This document shows positions 23,498-31,241 of a stretch of DNA of 33,744 nucleotides, piece by piece. Both the position numbers and the translations under genes were made by a program. The stretch lies in the NCBI GenBank assembly GCA_902776765.1, contig CACYRP010000038.1, positions 1 to 33,744 of the forward strand, given 5' to 3'. Within the stretch, counting starts at the first letter, position 1. Every line of letters starts with the position of its first letter. Origin of the DNA: Fibrobacter succinogenes. Its GTDB lineage: Bacteria > Fibrobacterota > Fibrobacteria > Fibrobacterales > Fibrobacteraceae. The notes below the pieces were generated by a model. That model made no database searches. It saw only the letters and a list, made by a program, of their open reading frames with translations, and was not told the origin of the DNA.

Positions 23498-23929
23498 TTA
23501 CTTGATCTGGAAACGGTCCTTGATTTCTTGCGGGATGGCGAATGGCCGTCCCCTTTTTGGATCCATCAAGACCCACTGCGTTTCGGATTCAAAGACAACC
23601 TTGCCATCGGACACGCGTTCAAAGCGGCACTTGCGAACGCTCATCACCTTGCTGTAACTTGCCACCCACGTTGTTCCACGGATTTCATCACCCAAGAAAG
23701 CCTGGTTCTTGTATTCCACAAATTGCGTGTGAATCATCCAAGCGCATCCTAACTGGTACATCAAATCCGTTGCTCCGACAGAATCGGAATGAGCAATCGA
23801 AATATCCTGAACCCATTGCACCGCCCACACATTGTTCATGTGCTTGTTTTCGTCAATCATCTCGGGCGTTACCTTGAAGAGTTTTTCAAACTTCACCGGA
23901 TTCGCATTTTCTTCCATAGCTACAGCCAT
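23498..23929 (-). CDS. Acyl-CoA thioesterase family (hotdog fold)
   Basis: 143 residues from the ATG at 23929, selected because a perfect AGGAGGT lies 5 nt upstream. The N-terminal motif DENKHMNNVWAVQWVQDISI corresponds to the conserved D-x-x-x-H-x-N-N-x-x-Y/W block of 4HBT/FatA/YbgC-type hotdog thioesterases; a strand TQFVEYKNQAFLGDEIRGTTWV follows, typical of the family. It probably hydrolyses acyl-CoA or acyl-ACP thioesters in the cytoplasm; the chain length is unknown. It is a single gene whose upstream region contains a TACATTTG box (23950-23957) and then composite repeat copy 3. Confidence 0.87.
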   Translation of the reverse strand: MAVAMEENANPVKFEKLFKVTPEMIDENKHMNNVWAVQWVQDISIAHSDSVGATDLMYQLGCAWMIHTQFVEYKNQAFLGDEIRGTTWVASYSKVMSVRKCRFERVSDGKVVFESETQWVLMDPKRGRPFAIPQEIKDRFQIK

Positions 23930-23949
23930 TCGGGACCTCCTGTTGTGGG

Positions 23950-23957
23950 CAAATGTA
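23950..23957 (-). promoter_or_regulatory. Candidate -7 box (TACATTTG) of the thioesterase gene
   Basis: TACATTTG matches TAnnTTTG, 20 nt upstream of the start codon. The expected -33 region falls inside the heptad array of composite element copy 3, so a change in repeat number could affect this promoter. Confidence 0.4.
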
Positions 23958-23963
23958 GTAAAG

Positions 23964-24138
<175 letters not shown>

Positions 24139-24235
24139 AATAATCCAAATAATGAATTTTTTATTGCAATATTCCCCCATATTTTTCATTTTTATTTTAT
24201 TTTTCTTTTCACTAAAACACTAAGTGAGAAGATTT

Positions 24236-26452
24236 ATGGAATTGAATGATTTTACCAGCCTGACCGCAGAAAACATGCAGGCTATCTGGGATTTCAAGAC
24301 AAAAGACCCCTTTTCAATTTTAGGCATACACCCCCTCGAAACAGACCGAGGAATTAAGACAGTCATCCGCACCTACCAGCCACAAGCGAGCTTCGTTCGC
24401 GGCGAATCTTGCGATGGAACCGAAGAATTCGACTTTGTCAAACTCGGCAACACGGGCTTTTTCGAAGCAATCCTCGATATGGAATTCGAACCGTTCTTCT
24501 ACAAGTTGATTATCAAACAAGACGACGGCAACGAATACACCTTGGTGGATCCTTACGCATTCCTTCCGGTCCTCTCCGAATTTGACCGCCACTTGATTGC
24601 AACCGGCACGCATTACGAACTCTATCGCAAGCTCGGCGCCAACATCGTTGAACATCAAGGATTCAAGGGCATCCATTTTGCCGTATGGGCTCCGAACGCA
24701 CAAGCCGTTTCTGTCGTTGGCAATTTCAACAGCTGGGACGGACGCCGTCACCAAATGCGCATGCTCGGCTCTAGCGGCATCTGGGAAATCTTCATTCCGA
24801 ACCTCGGCGAAGGCGAACTCTACCGCTTCGAAATTCACGGAGCAGACGGCAACTTGCATGTCAAGGTGGACCCGCTTGCAAAACTCGCCGAAGTCCGCCC
24901 GGCAACGGCTTCCATCACGACCCACCTCGACGGTTACGAATGGGGCGACGATCTTTACATGAAGACGCACTGGGCCACAAAGGTCTTCGGTTCACCCATG
25001 AACATTTACGAAGTCCATGCCGGTTCTTGGCGCCGCGACCCGGCGAATCCGGACCGATTCCTCAACTGGGACGAACTTTCGGAACGCCTGATTCCTTACC
25101 TCAAGGAAATGGGTTACACCCACGTTGAATTTTTGCCGATTGCAGAACACCCGCTCGACGAATCGTGGGGCTACCAGGTGACGGGGTACTACTCGCCCAC
25201 CAGCCGTTACGGTACACCGGACCAGTTCCGTCACTTTGTGGACCTTTGCCACCAGAACGAAATCGGCGTGATTCTCGACTGGGTGCCGGCACACTTCCCA
25301 AAGGATGCTCACGCACTCGGACGTTTCGACGGCACCGCTTGTTACGAGCATGCCGACCCGCGCCAGGGCGAACACCCGCACTGGGGCACATACATTTTCA
25401 ACCTCGGCCGTAACGAAGTCAAGAACTTCCTCATTGCAAACGCCATGTACTGGCTCAAGGAATTCCACTGCGACGGTCTCCGCGTGGACGCTGTAGCCTC
25501 CATGCTCTATCTCGACTACGGTAAAGGTCCGGGAGAATGGGTTCCGAACAAGGATGGCGGAAACATCAACTACGACACGCTGGAATTCCTGAAGCACTTG
25601 AACAGCATCATGGGTCGCCTGACTCCGCATGCAATCTTGATTGCTGAAGAATCCACAAGCTTCCCGAGCATCACGCGCCCGCCTGAGCAGGGCGGCCTCG
25701 GCTTCCATTACAAGTGGAACATGGGCTGGATGAACGATTTCCTCTCCTACATCCAGCACGAGCCGATCCACCGCAAGTACCACCACAACCAGCTTACATT
25801 CAGCATGGTCTACGCTTATTCTGAAAATTTCATACAAGTTTTCAGCCATGACGAAGTGGTACACGGCAAGGGCAGCATGCTCGGCAAGATGCCTGGCGAC
25901 AACTGGCAAAAGTTCGCAAACCTCCGCCTCACCTACGCATTCCAGTACGCACACCCGGGCAAGAAGCTCAACTTCATGGGCAACGAATTCGGGCAGTTCC
26001 GCGAATGGAACGAAAAGCGCTCCCTCGACTGGCACTTGGTCAGCTGGGATAGCCACGGCAAGGTCTTGCAGATGATGAAGGATTTGAACCACATCTACAA
26101 GGAAAATTCTCCGTTCTGGGAAATCGACCATTACTACACCGGCTTCGAATGGATCTGGTGCGATGATGCCGATAATTCCATCGTAAGCTTTGTCCGTAAA
26201 GATGACCACGGCAATATGATTTTGTGCGTATTCAACTTTACACCGGTTGTCCGAAACGATTACCGTCTTGGCGCTCCGGCCCACGGCGCTTGGAAAGAAA
26301 TTTTCAACACCGATTCCGAGCTGTACGGCGGTTCAAACGTAGGCAACCTCGGCGAAGTCTGGACACAAGACATTCCTTGGCAGAACCGCGATTGTAGCCT
26401 GAGCATCAAGCTCCCGCCGCTAGCGGCTGTGTACTTTAAGCTGGAACGATAA
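24236..26452 (+). CDS. glgB: 1,4-alpha-glucan branching enzyme
   Basis: GH13 enzyme that introduces alpha-1,6 branches into glycogen in the cytoplasm. 738 residues from the ATG at 24236, preceded by GAGAAG; a GTG four codons upstream (24224) is an alternative. Domains in order: N-terminal CBM48-like modules (FSILGIHPLETDRG; GIHFAVWAPNAQAVSVVGNFNSWDGRRHQM), TIM barrel, C-terminal all-beta domain. Catalytic residues are visible: nucleophile Asp418 in CDGLRVDAVASML, acid/base Glu471 in LIAEEST and Asp539 in FSHDEVVHGKGSM; DWVPAHFP (349-355) is also conserved. Codon use is clearly that of a well-expressed gene. It is transcribed alone and ends in a strong terminator, consistent with glycogen storage known in Fibrobacter. 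Confidence 0.97.
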   Translation: MELNDFTSLTAENMQAIWDFKTKDPFSILGIHPLETDRGIKTVIRTYQPQASFVRGESCDGTEEFDFVKLGNTGFFEAILDMEFEPFFYKLIIKQDDGNEYTLVDPYAFLPVLSEFDRHLIATGTHYELYRKLGANIVEHQGFKGIHFAVWAPNAQAVSVVGNFNSWDGRRHQMRMLGSSGIWEIFIPNLGEGELYRFEIHGADGNLHVKVDPLAKLAEVRPATASITTHLDGYEWGDDLYMKTHWATKVFGSPMNIYEVHAGSWRRDPANPDRFLNWDELSERLIPYLKEMGYTHVEFLPIAEHPLDESWGYQVTGYYSPTSRYGTPDQFRHFVDLCHQNEIGVILDWVPAHFPKDAHALGRFDGTACYEHADPRQGEHPHWGTYIFNLGRNEVKNFLIANAMYWLKEFHCDGLRVDAVASMLYLDYGKGPGEWVPNKDGGNINYDTLEFLKHLNSIMGRLTPHAILIAEESTSFPSITRPPEQGGLGFHYKWNMGWMNDFLSYIQHEPIHRKYHHNQLTFSMVYAYSENFIQVFSHDEVVHGKGSMLGKMPGDNWQKFANLRLTYAFQYAHPGKKLNFMGNEFGQFREWNEKRSLDWHLVSWDSHGKVLQMMKDLNHIYKENSPFWEIDHYYTGFEWIWCDDADNSIVSFVRKDDHGNMILCVFNFTPVVRNDYRLGAPAHGAWKEIFNTDSELYGGSNVGNLGEVWTQDIPWQNRDCSLSIKLPPLAAVYFKLER

Positions 26453-26497
26453 TAGCGCCCTTGGCGCAGTTATAAGTTACTAGAGTTTAAACCAAAT

Positions 26498-26529
26498 GCC
26501 TTCGATCACAAATCGAGGGCGTTTTTTTT
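26498..26529 (+). terminator. Rho-independent terminator of glgB
   Basis: 9-bp stem GCCTTCGAT/ATCGAGGGC with one U:G pair and a 5-nt loop, followed by GTTTTTTTT, 46 nt after the stop codon. Confidence 0.9.
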
Positions 26530-26584
26530 CAAAAAAAAATAACAGGAACTTTCCTTACAGCCTCTGAATAGCGTTTAGGGCAGT

Positions 26585-27220
26585 CTAATTAAACGATACG
26601 GAAAACATCAACATGATCGACGACGAACGAAACACGCCATCGTCATCAGACCAATAGTCTCCAGAGTTGAACGCAAGTGAAAGACCCAAGCCAATATGTT
26701 CACTCACCCACCAGTCCTTGCCTGCTTCAATTTCAAAACTAAAAGCCTTGAGCCCCGTATTCCCAGAATACCTACGGCAATCAAGCCTGTAACTCGTTAC
26801 ACCAAGCGCACCGCTAATAAACACATTATTCCAAGATGAAATCGGAACATAATAAGTAGCACCGGCTCCCACAAACACCGAACTCAACACATAAAAATCA
26901 TGATCTACATACAAGTAGATTCCATAGCGCGATTCACGGAAATCAGAATACATTACGAAACCCATGTTCGCATGCAATACTAAATCAGGAATGACATAAA
27001 ATCCAAGCTTGCCATGGAGTTCCATTCCAAAGCCATCCGCAATCAAGGTTTCCTCGCCATCCGTATTTTCAAACGAAGCATAGCCAACCCCCACCGAAGC
27101 CTTAGCAAACAAACCGTCATGCGTAAACGGAGAACCCATCAAGGTTTCTAGAGGCCCGGCAAAAGCAACCGATGCCCCCAAAGACAAGGCTAGCAACATT
27201 AAAGCGAAGAGGTGTTTCAT
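26585..27220 (-). CDS. Small outer-membrane beta-barrel protein
   Basis: 211 residues. Cleavable signal peptide MKHLFALMLLALSLGASVAFA|GP. The mature chain is a series of amphipathic strands rich in Gly, Tyr and Phe (FAKASVGVGYASF, MELHGKLGFYVIPDLVLHANMGFVMYS, SVFVGAGATYYVPI, HIGLGLSLAFNSGDYW) and ends in MLMFSVSFN. The layout fits an 8-strand outer-membrane barrel; two nearby Cys residues are not paired in an obvious way. No enzymatic motif is visible. It has a good candidate promoter (27237-27270) located in the gap after and within the 3' end of the upstream gene, so it is probably expressed independently of that gene. Confidence 0.78.
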   Translation of the reverse strand: MKHLFALMLLALSLGASVAFAGPLETLMGSPFTHDGLFAKASVGVGYASFENTDGEETLIADGFGMELHGKLGFYVIPDLVLHANMGFVMYSDFRESRYGIYLYVDHDFYVLSSVFVGAGATYYVPISSWNNVFISGALGVTSYRLDCRRYSGNTGLKAFSFEIEAGKDWWVSEHIGLGLSLAFNSGDYWSDDDGVFRSSSIMLMFSVSFN

Positions 27221-27236
27221 AGCTAATTTTAGATAT

Positions 27237-27270
27237 CAAATTTAGTAAAAAACATTAGCGATTCCAAAAA
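27237..27270 (-). promoter_or_regulatory. Bacteroidetes-type promoter of the small barrel gene
   Basis: On the minus strand TTTTTG (27265-27270), a 20-nt spacer, then TAAATTTG (27237-27244). This matches the -33 TTTG / -7 TAnnTTTG architecture with correct spacing and lies 16 nt upstream of the start codon. The -33 part is inside the 3' end of the upstream gene. Confidence 0.6.
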
Positions 27271-28808
27271 TTGACAACATCACCGCGCAACCTAAAGCCT
27301 AGCGATATATACGGAGAAATACCATTGGAATGACCATATTTCGAAGCTTTCATGTTATCAAATCCAGCTTTTAAACGAATCGCAAACCGCCCCGCTAGCG
27401 GATCCCCCTCAGGCAATTTTTTGCCCTCCAGGCTCGGGAAAAGATAATCTACATACGCACCCAAGCCGTAACGGAAATAACCTTCTTGCTTGTTTACGCG
27501 TTTTTCTTCGGCATCCCTACGAACCACATAGAACGCGACACCCAAATTCGCAAAAGCGGCACTTTCAAAATACTTCGCCTTAAAAAATCTATAACCTAGC
27601 AAAGACTGAAACCCATAATCAAAGAAGCCACAGGAATCGCACTTTGCATCCAAGGCTCGCCCGTTGAAATCTAGGGAAACCAGAACATCATAAATTCTGA
27701 AATCCAGCGCCACATTAAAGAAAAAATACGACTTGTAATCCGGGAAATCCCCAATTAAAAATGGCAAGCCAAAATCAGCGCCCATTCCAAAACTAAAATT
27801 AGAAGCACCACCGATCAGCGTTCCGTACATTTGTCCTAAAGCTATCGATTTTATCACAGGGCATGCCAACTCCTTATCGACTTCGGGCTTATCTTGCAAT
27901 TCCTCGCATTTAAAATTTTCACGATAATCACTTTCTGCAACACGGTTCAAAAGCAAATCCAAACCATCTTCATATCGATACGTACTATACCTTACCAAAT
28001 AATTCGATGCAGAATCTTTATTTAAAATAAACTCATAATCACGATTTAAGTATTTCAAAAGAGCTTTCGAACGTGGCGACAAGTCCGCAGAATCCGCAAG
28101 ATGAGCAGCAGCCGCATAATCACCGGCATAGACGAGAGATTCTATGCGTTTGCGAACTTCAATCGCCTGATTCGGTTCCACACTATAATACAAACGATAT
28201 GGAAAAAACTGCACATTTTCCAGATTCGGCGTATCCAAAAATGCAACCGATTCAGACATGCCATCCAAAAAGAAAATTCGCTTATTCGGAATTTCCGAAT
28301 TAAGATCAGGAATGGTAATCACGCGCTGGACCAATTTAAACGAAGAAGAATCTCTTAAAATGTCAGGCCCCATGTATGCAAACTGAGTGAAAACTTTTTT
28401 TGAATTTTCTGGTGGCGGATTCACCCATGTTCTCGTCGCTTTATCATATACTTTATCTACATGAATAATGTTATGGATTAAATAGAAACCATTGGATTCT
28501 TTTTGCGAACGCAGTTCAAAAGTTTTGCGAAGAATCTCGGAAGCGTCGGCCAAGTCCCGCTGCATTCGGGCAGTCTTCAATTCAGACCATTCCATAAAAG
28601 ACTTATAGACTTCCGGATAATCCTTATCAAAAAGAACCCAAGGCAATTTATCTTTGCTATACACATTGCTAGTGATAAGCGTGCCGTAATAAGCGATAGG
28701 CGCTTTTTCAAGCTTTTCCGCCATTGATTCCGACTTCACCACAACATCATCGAAAGCAAAGCTATAAGAAAGCAACGTCAAAACAATCGCAAAAAAATAC
28801 TTAACCAT
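27255..28808 (-). CDS. Helical-plus-barrel envelope protein, unknown (coupled gene 2)
   Basis: 517 residues from the ATG at 28808; the longer frame start overlaps the upstream gene and is rejected. Signal peptide MVKYFFAIVLTLLSYSFA. Residues about 20-300 are charged and mainly helical with no family I recognise (EVRKRIESLVYAGDYAAAAHLADSADLSPRSKALLKYL looks like a TPR-like helical pair). From about 315 the sequence becomes strand-like with Gly and aromatic alternation (GTLIGGASNFSFGMGADFGLPF, FFFNVALDFRIYDVLVSLDF, SAAFANLGVAFYVV), so an outer-membrane barrel domain is likely. Its ATG follows the upstream stop codon after one base (TAA-T-ATG), indicating translational coupling. The two products share the same layout and may be diverged paralogues or partners. 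Confidence 0.72.
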   Translation of the reverse strand: MVKYFFAIVLTLLSYSFAFDDVVVKSESMAEKLEKAPIAYYGTLITSNVYSKDKLPWVLFDKDYPEVYKSFMEWSELKTARMQRDLADASEILRKTFELRSQKESNGFYLIHNIIHVDKVYDKATRTWVNPPPENSKKVFTQFAYMGPDILRDSSSFKLVQRVITIPDLNSEIPNKRIFFLDGMSESVAFLDTPNLENVQFFPYRLYYSVEPNQAIEVRKRIESLVYAGDYAAAAHLADSADLSPRSKALLKYLNRDYEFILNKDSASNYLVRYSTYRYEDGLDLLLNRVAESDYRENFKCEELQDKPEVDKELACPVIKSIALGQMYGTLIGGASNFSFGMGADFGLPFLIGDFPDYKSYFFFNVALDFRIYDVLVSLDFNGRALDAKCDSCGFFDYGFQSLLGYRFFKAKYFESAAFANLGVAFYVVRRDAEEKRVNKQEGYFRYGLGAYVDYLFPSLEGKKLPEGDPLAGRFAIRLKAGFDNMKASKYGHSNGISPYISLGFRLRGDVVNFWNR

Positions 28809-28809
28809 A

Positions 28810-30009
28810 TTAGCGTTCCATATTCTCTGGATAAACAAATTCCACCGATTTCATCGTTAACACAGGTATAGCAAACTCGAACGACATATAAAATCTAAAG
28901 CCAGAAGCCTTTACAGTATTATCGCCCCAAATATTTTTTATCCCCGCTCTGAGACGAAGATAATACATATCGTATAAAATACCTGCACCATACACCGGAT
29001 AAACCTGATATGAATCCTTGCTTGATCGTTTTTCATCATCGTAACTTTTATTTTCACCGTAGAAATCAGCCTCTACACCTGTCGTTAAATAACACAACAA
29101 CGAAATATTCCTAAAGAAATAGCCAACATTTAAATTCAAACCAATATTGGAAAAATGAAGAGTATCACTGGAACGAACATCATTGAAATGTGCATTAATT
29201 TGACTTTCAAAATGAACATTATTCCAATACCAGATTGTTCCTCCATAAAAGCCAAAACCATTTTCAACCTTATCCGAAATATTTCCTAAAAAAGCGATAT
29301 AGGATCCACCTAAGAAAAACGTATATGACTTGAGTGGATCAACAACCTTTCGGTCCCAAAAAGCATCAACAAGATAATCTAACTGTTCCCGTTTTTTCAA
29401 CTGGAACTTATATTTTTCAATCAACGACGCTATATCATATTTATATTTAAAGAACCCTTTTAATACAATATAAATAAAATAACGATTACTCTCATCATCA
29501 ACACTTTTGAGTCTTTCATCGAGCTTTCCGGATTCTATTTCCGCTTCCAATTTTTCTTTAAGGGTTTTATGGAAAGCATCGTAAACATAATCCGGCCTGA
29601 CATTATACTTCGATACAAATTGCACATCACTGAGCGAATCAAAATCGCCTAAAAAGTATTTCAAGAGAAGCTTTTCGCAATCATGAACTATAAAATACGT
29701 AGATGATTTTTCATACGAATCGGCGACATCGACCAAAGTCTTTAATCGTTCAAGGTTATCGTCTTGCAACGCTTTTTTCATAGCATTGCGAAGATACAGG
29801 ACTTGATCAAATTCCTGCCGAAGCATTTCTGATTCACTGAATTTTTCAACAGGGCTCAACGAATCTGGAGATTTCGTATTTTCATAATCATGCACAAATA
29901 AGTTCATTACAGAATCACGCACGCCAGACTCTTCTGCACAAACGCCACAATTCAAAAAAAACGTCAGGGCGCATGCCCAAACAACCAAACGATTTAAAGA
30001 CACTCTCAT
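28810..30009 (-). CDS. Helical-plus-barrel envelope protein, unknown (coupled gene 1)
   Basis: 399 residues from the ATG at 30009. Signal peptide MRVSLNRLVVWACALTFFLNCGVCA. Residues about 25-230 are charged helices (EMLRQEFDQVLYLRNAMKKALQDDNLERLKTLVDVADSYEKS). Residues about 235-390 are strand-like (YTFFLGGSYIAFLGNI, GFGFYGGTIWYWNNVHFESQINAHF, FSNIGLNLNVGYFF, YGAGILYDMYYLRLRAGIKNIWG) and suggest an outer-membrane barrel. No known domain is recognised. It is AT-rich, first of a two-gene coupled pair, and follows the 94-bp repeat region. The helical-plus-barrel layout is shared with the next gene. Confidence 0.72.
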   Translation of the reverse strand: MRVSLNRLVVWACALTFFLNCGVCAEESGVRDSVMNLFVHDYENTKSPDSLSPVEKFSESEMLRQEFDQVLYLRNAMKKALQDDNLERLKTLVDVADSYEKSSTYFIVHDCEKLLLKYFLGDFDSLSDVQFVSKYNVRPDYVYDAFHKTLKEKLEAEIESGKLDERLKSVDDESNRYFIYIVLKGFFKYKYDIASLIEKYKFQLKKREQLDYLVDAFWDRKVVDPLKSYTFFLGGSYIAFLGNISDKVENGFGFYGGTIWYWNNVHFESQINAHFNDVRSSDTLHFSNIGLNLNVGYFFRNISLLCYLTTGVEADFYGENKSYDDEKRSSKDSYQVYPVYGAGILYDMYYLRLRAGIKNIWGDNTVKASGFRFYMSFEFAIPVLTMKSVEFVYPENMER

Positions 30010-30105
30010 GTAAGAAATATACAAAGTTTTGAAATTATGAATCCTATGGTTCGGCGCTGCACACCAACCGTTGCGTTACTCCAAGAAGACTTGCACAAAT
30101 CACAA

Positions 30106-30345
30106 GCGAGAGCACAGGCCTAAGGCGTTCCATCCTTGAATCTAGCCTGTGTGGTCTTTTCCGTGAGCCGAAAGAGCCTTGTATCAACAAGGCTTGTCGG
30201 CGAGAGCACAGGCCTAAGGCGTTCCACCCTTGATTCTAGCCTGTGCGGTCTTTTCCGTGAGCCGAAAGAGCCTTGTATCAACAAGGCTTGTCGGCGAGAG
30301 CACAGGCCTAGGGCGTTCCATCCTTGAGTCTAGCCTGTGCGGTCT
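30106..30345. repeat. 94-bp structured tandem repeat array at the recombinase 3' end
   Basis: Units start at 30124, 30218 and 30312 with exactly 94-nt spacing. The two full units differ at only a few positions; the third is partial and lies inside the recombinase gene. Each full unit holds nested inverted repeats: outer GCCTGTG(C)/(G)CACAGGC arms (30145-30151 and 30207-30213 in unit 1), GCCGA/TCGGC, and inner AGCCTTGT/ACAAGGCT with a 4-nt loop (30175-30194). Read on the minus strand, each unit repeats the codons for TAQAR(L/I)K(D/G)GTP and a stop. This accounts for nearly all of the 298-nt gap between the flanking genes. Confidence 0.92.
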
Positions 30346-31222
30346 CTCTGGGATGGAAAGAACGATGTTCTTCCTTGATAAATTCCTTGTCGACGTGCGT
30401 GTAAATTTGCGTGGTGCTGATGTCTGCATGCCCAAGGAGTTCCTGCAAAACGCGCAAATCCATTCCCGCTTCTAGGCAATGCGTCGCAAAGCTATGGCGG
30501 AACGTATGCGGCGACACTTGCTTACTCAAATGCATCGTGTGCAACTGCACAATTTTCCACGCCCCCATGCGGGTCATGGGCTTGCCGCGGGCATTCAAGA
30601 TGATATTGTCCGTTGTCGGATGCGTTAATGGGCGCCCCTCTTCAATCCAAGCTCGCAAATTTTCCTTGGCCTTGCTGCCAAGCGGCACAAGACGCTGCTT
30701 GTTGCCCTTACCAATCGGCATGAGCCATTCATTGGCGAGGTCAATTTGCGCAAGCCTTATGCCCAGCGCCTCCGAGATGCGGAGTCCACCGCTATACATC
30801 AGCTCAATCAAGGCCGTATCTCGGAGCGGGTTCTTGCCATTCGCGGCACTTTCAAACACACTGTCAATTTCTTCACGGGTCAGGTACTGCGGCAAGTAAT
30901 GCCCGAGCTTCGGAGTCGCAAGCATCGATTCCGTGCTGTAGTCGTACTCGCCCTGGTTCTGCATGTACTTGAGGAACCCACGCAAGCTCGAAAAATGCCT
31001 CGCCACCGATGTGGGTGAATATTCTTCCTGCCCCGCCGTAAGCGTCAAAAATTCGTCCAGTTTTTCGGGCTTTAAGTCCTTGAGGTCAATTCCGTTCTCG
31101 TCCAGCCATGCGACAAAATGCCTCAAATCTTCCTGATAGCTCTGGATCGTCACCGGGGAAAGATTCCGCTCGACTCCCAAGTGCGAAAGAAAAGCGTCCA
31201 GACGGTTGGAATTGAGGCTCAT
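30308..31222 (-). CDS. xerD: XerD-like tyrosine recombinase with repeat-encoded tail
   Basis: Site-specific recombinase of the XerC/XerD type, normally resolving chromosome dimers at dif. 304 residues. N-terminal SAM-like DNA-binding domain (1-100), catalytic domain with all key residues: Arg148 in SGGLRISEALG, Lys172 in GKGNKQRLVPLG, His239 and Arg242 in SPHTFRHSFATH, His265 in ELLGHADIS, Tyr274 in TTQIYTHV. Family members usually end near HPR, as here at residues 290-292; the last 12 residues (ETAQARLKDGTP) are encoded by the beginning of the 94-bp array. Whether it is the housekeeping XerD, XerC or an element-borne enzyme cannot be decided. It starts 19 nt downstream of the Cys-module lipoprotein gene. 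Confidence 0.9.
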   Translation of the reverse strand: MSLNSNRLDAFLSHLGVERNLSPVTIQSYQEDLRHFVAWLDENGIDLKDLKPEKLDEFLTLTAGQEEYSPTSVARHFSSLRGFLKYMQNQGEYDYSTESMLATPKLGHYLPQYLTREEIDSVFESAANGKNPLRDTALIELMYSGGLRISEALGIRLAQIDLANEWLMPIGKGNKQRLVPLGSKAKENLRAWIEEGRPLTHPTTDNIILNARGKPMTRMGAWKIVQLHTMHLSKQVSPHTFRHSFATHCLEAGMDLRVLQELLGHADISTTQIYTHVDKEFIKEEHRSFHPRETAQARLKDGTP

Positions 31223-31241
31223 TTTAGCACGCTATGTAAAT

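Noticed and set aside
24992..26284. 430-residue minus-strand frame inside glgB
   Set aside because: Antisense shadow caused by the codon bias of glgB, which has clear catalytic motifs on the other strand.
30106..30345. CRISPR array or integron attC array
   Set aside because: The 94-bp unit repeats as a whole with no unique spacers, so it is not CRISPR. attC R-box consensus sequences (RYYYAAC/GTTRRRY) are not found at the stem ends, and no cassette genes lie between units.
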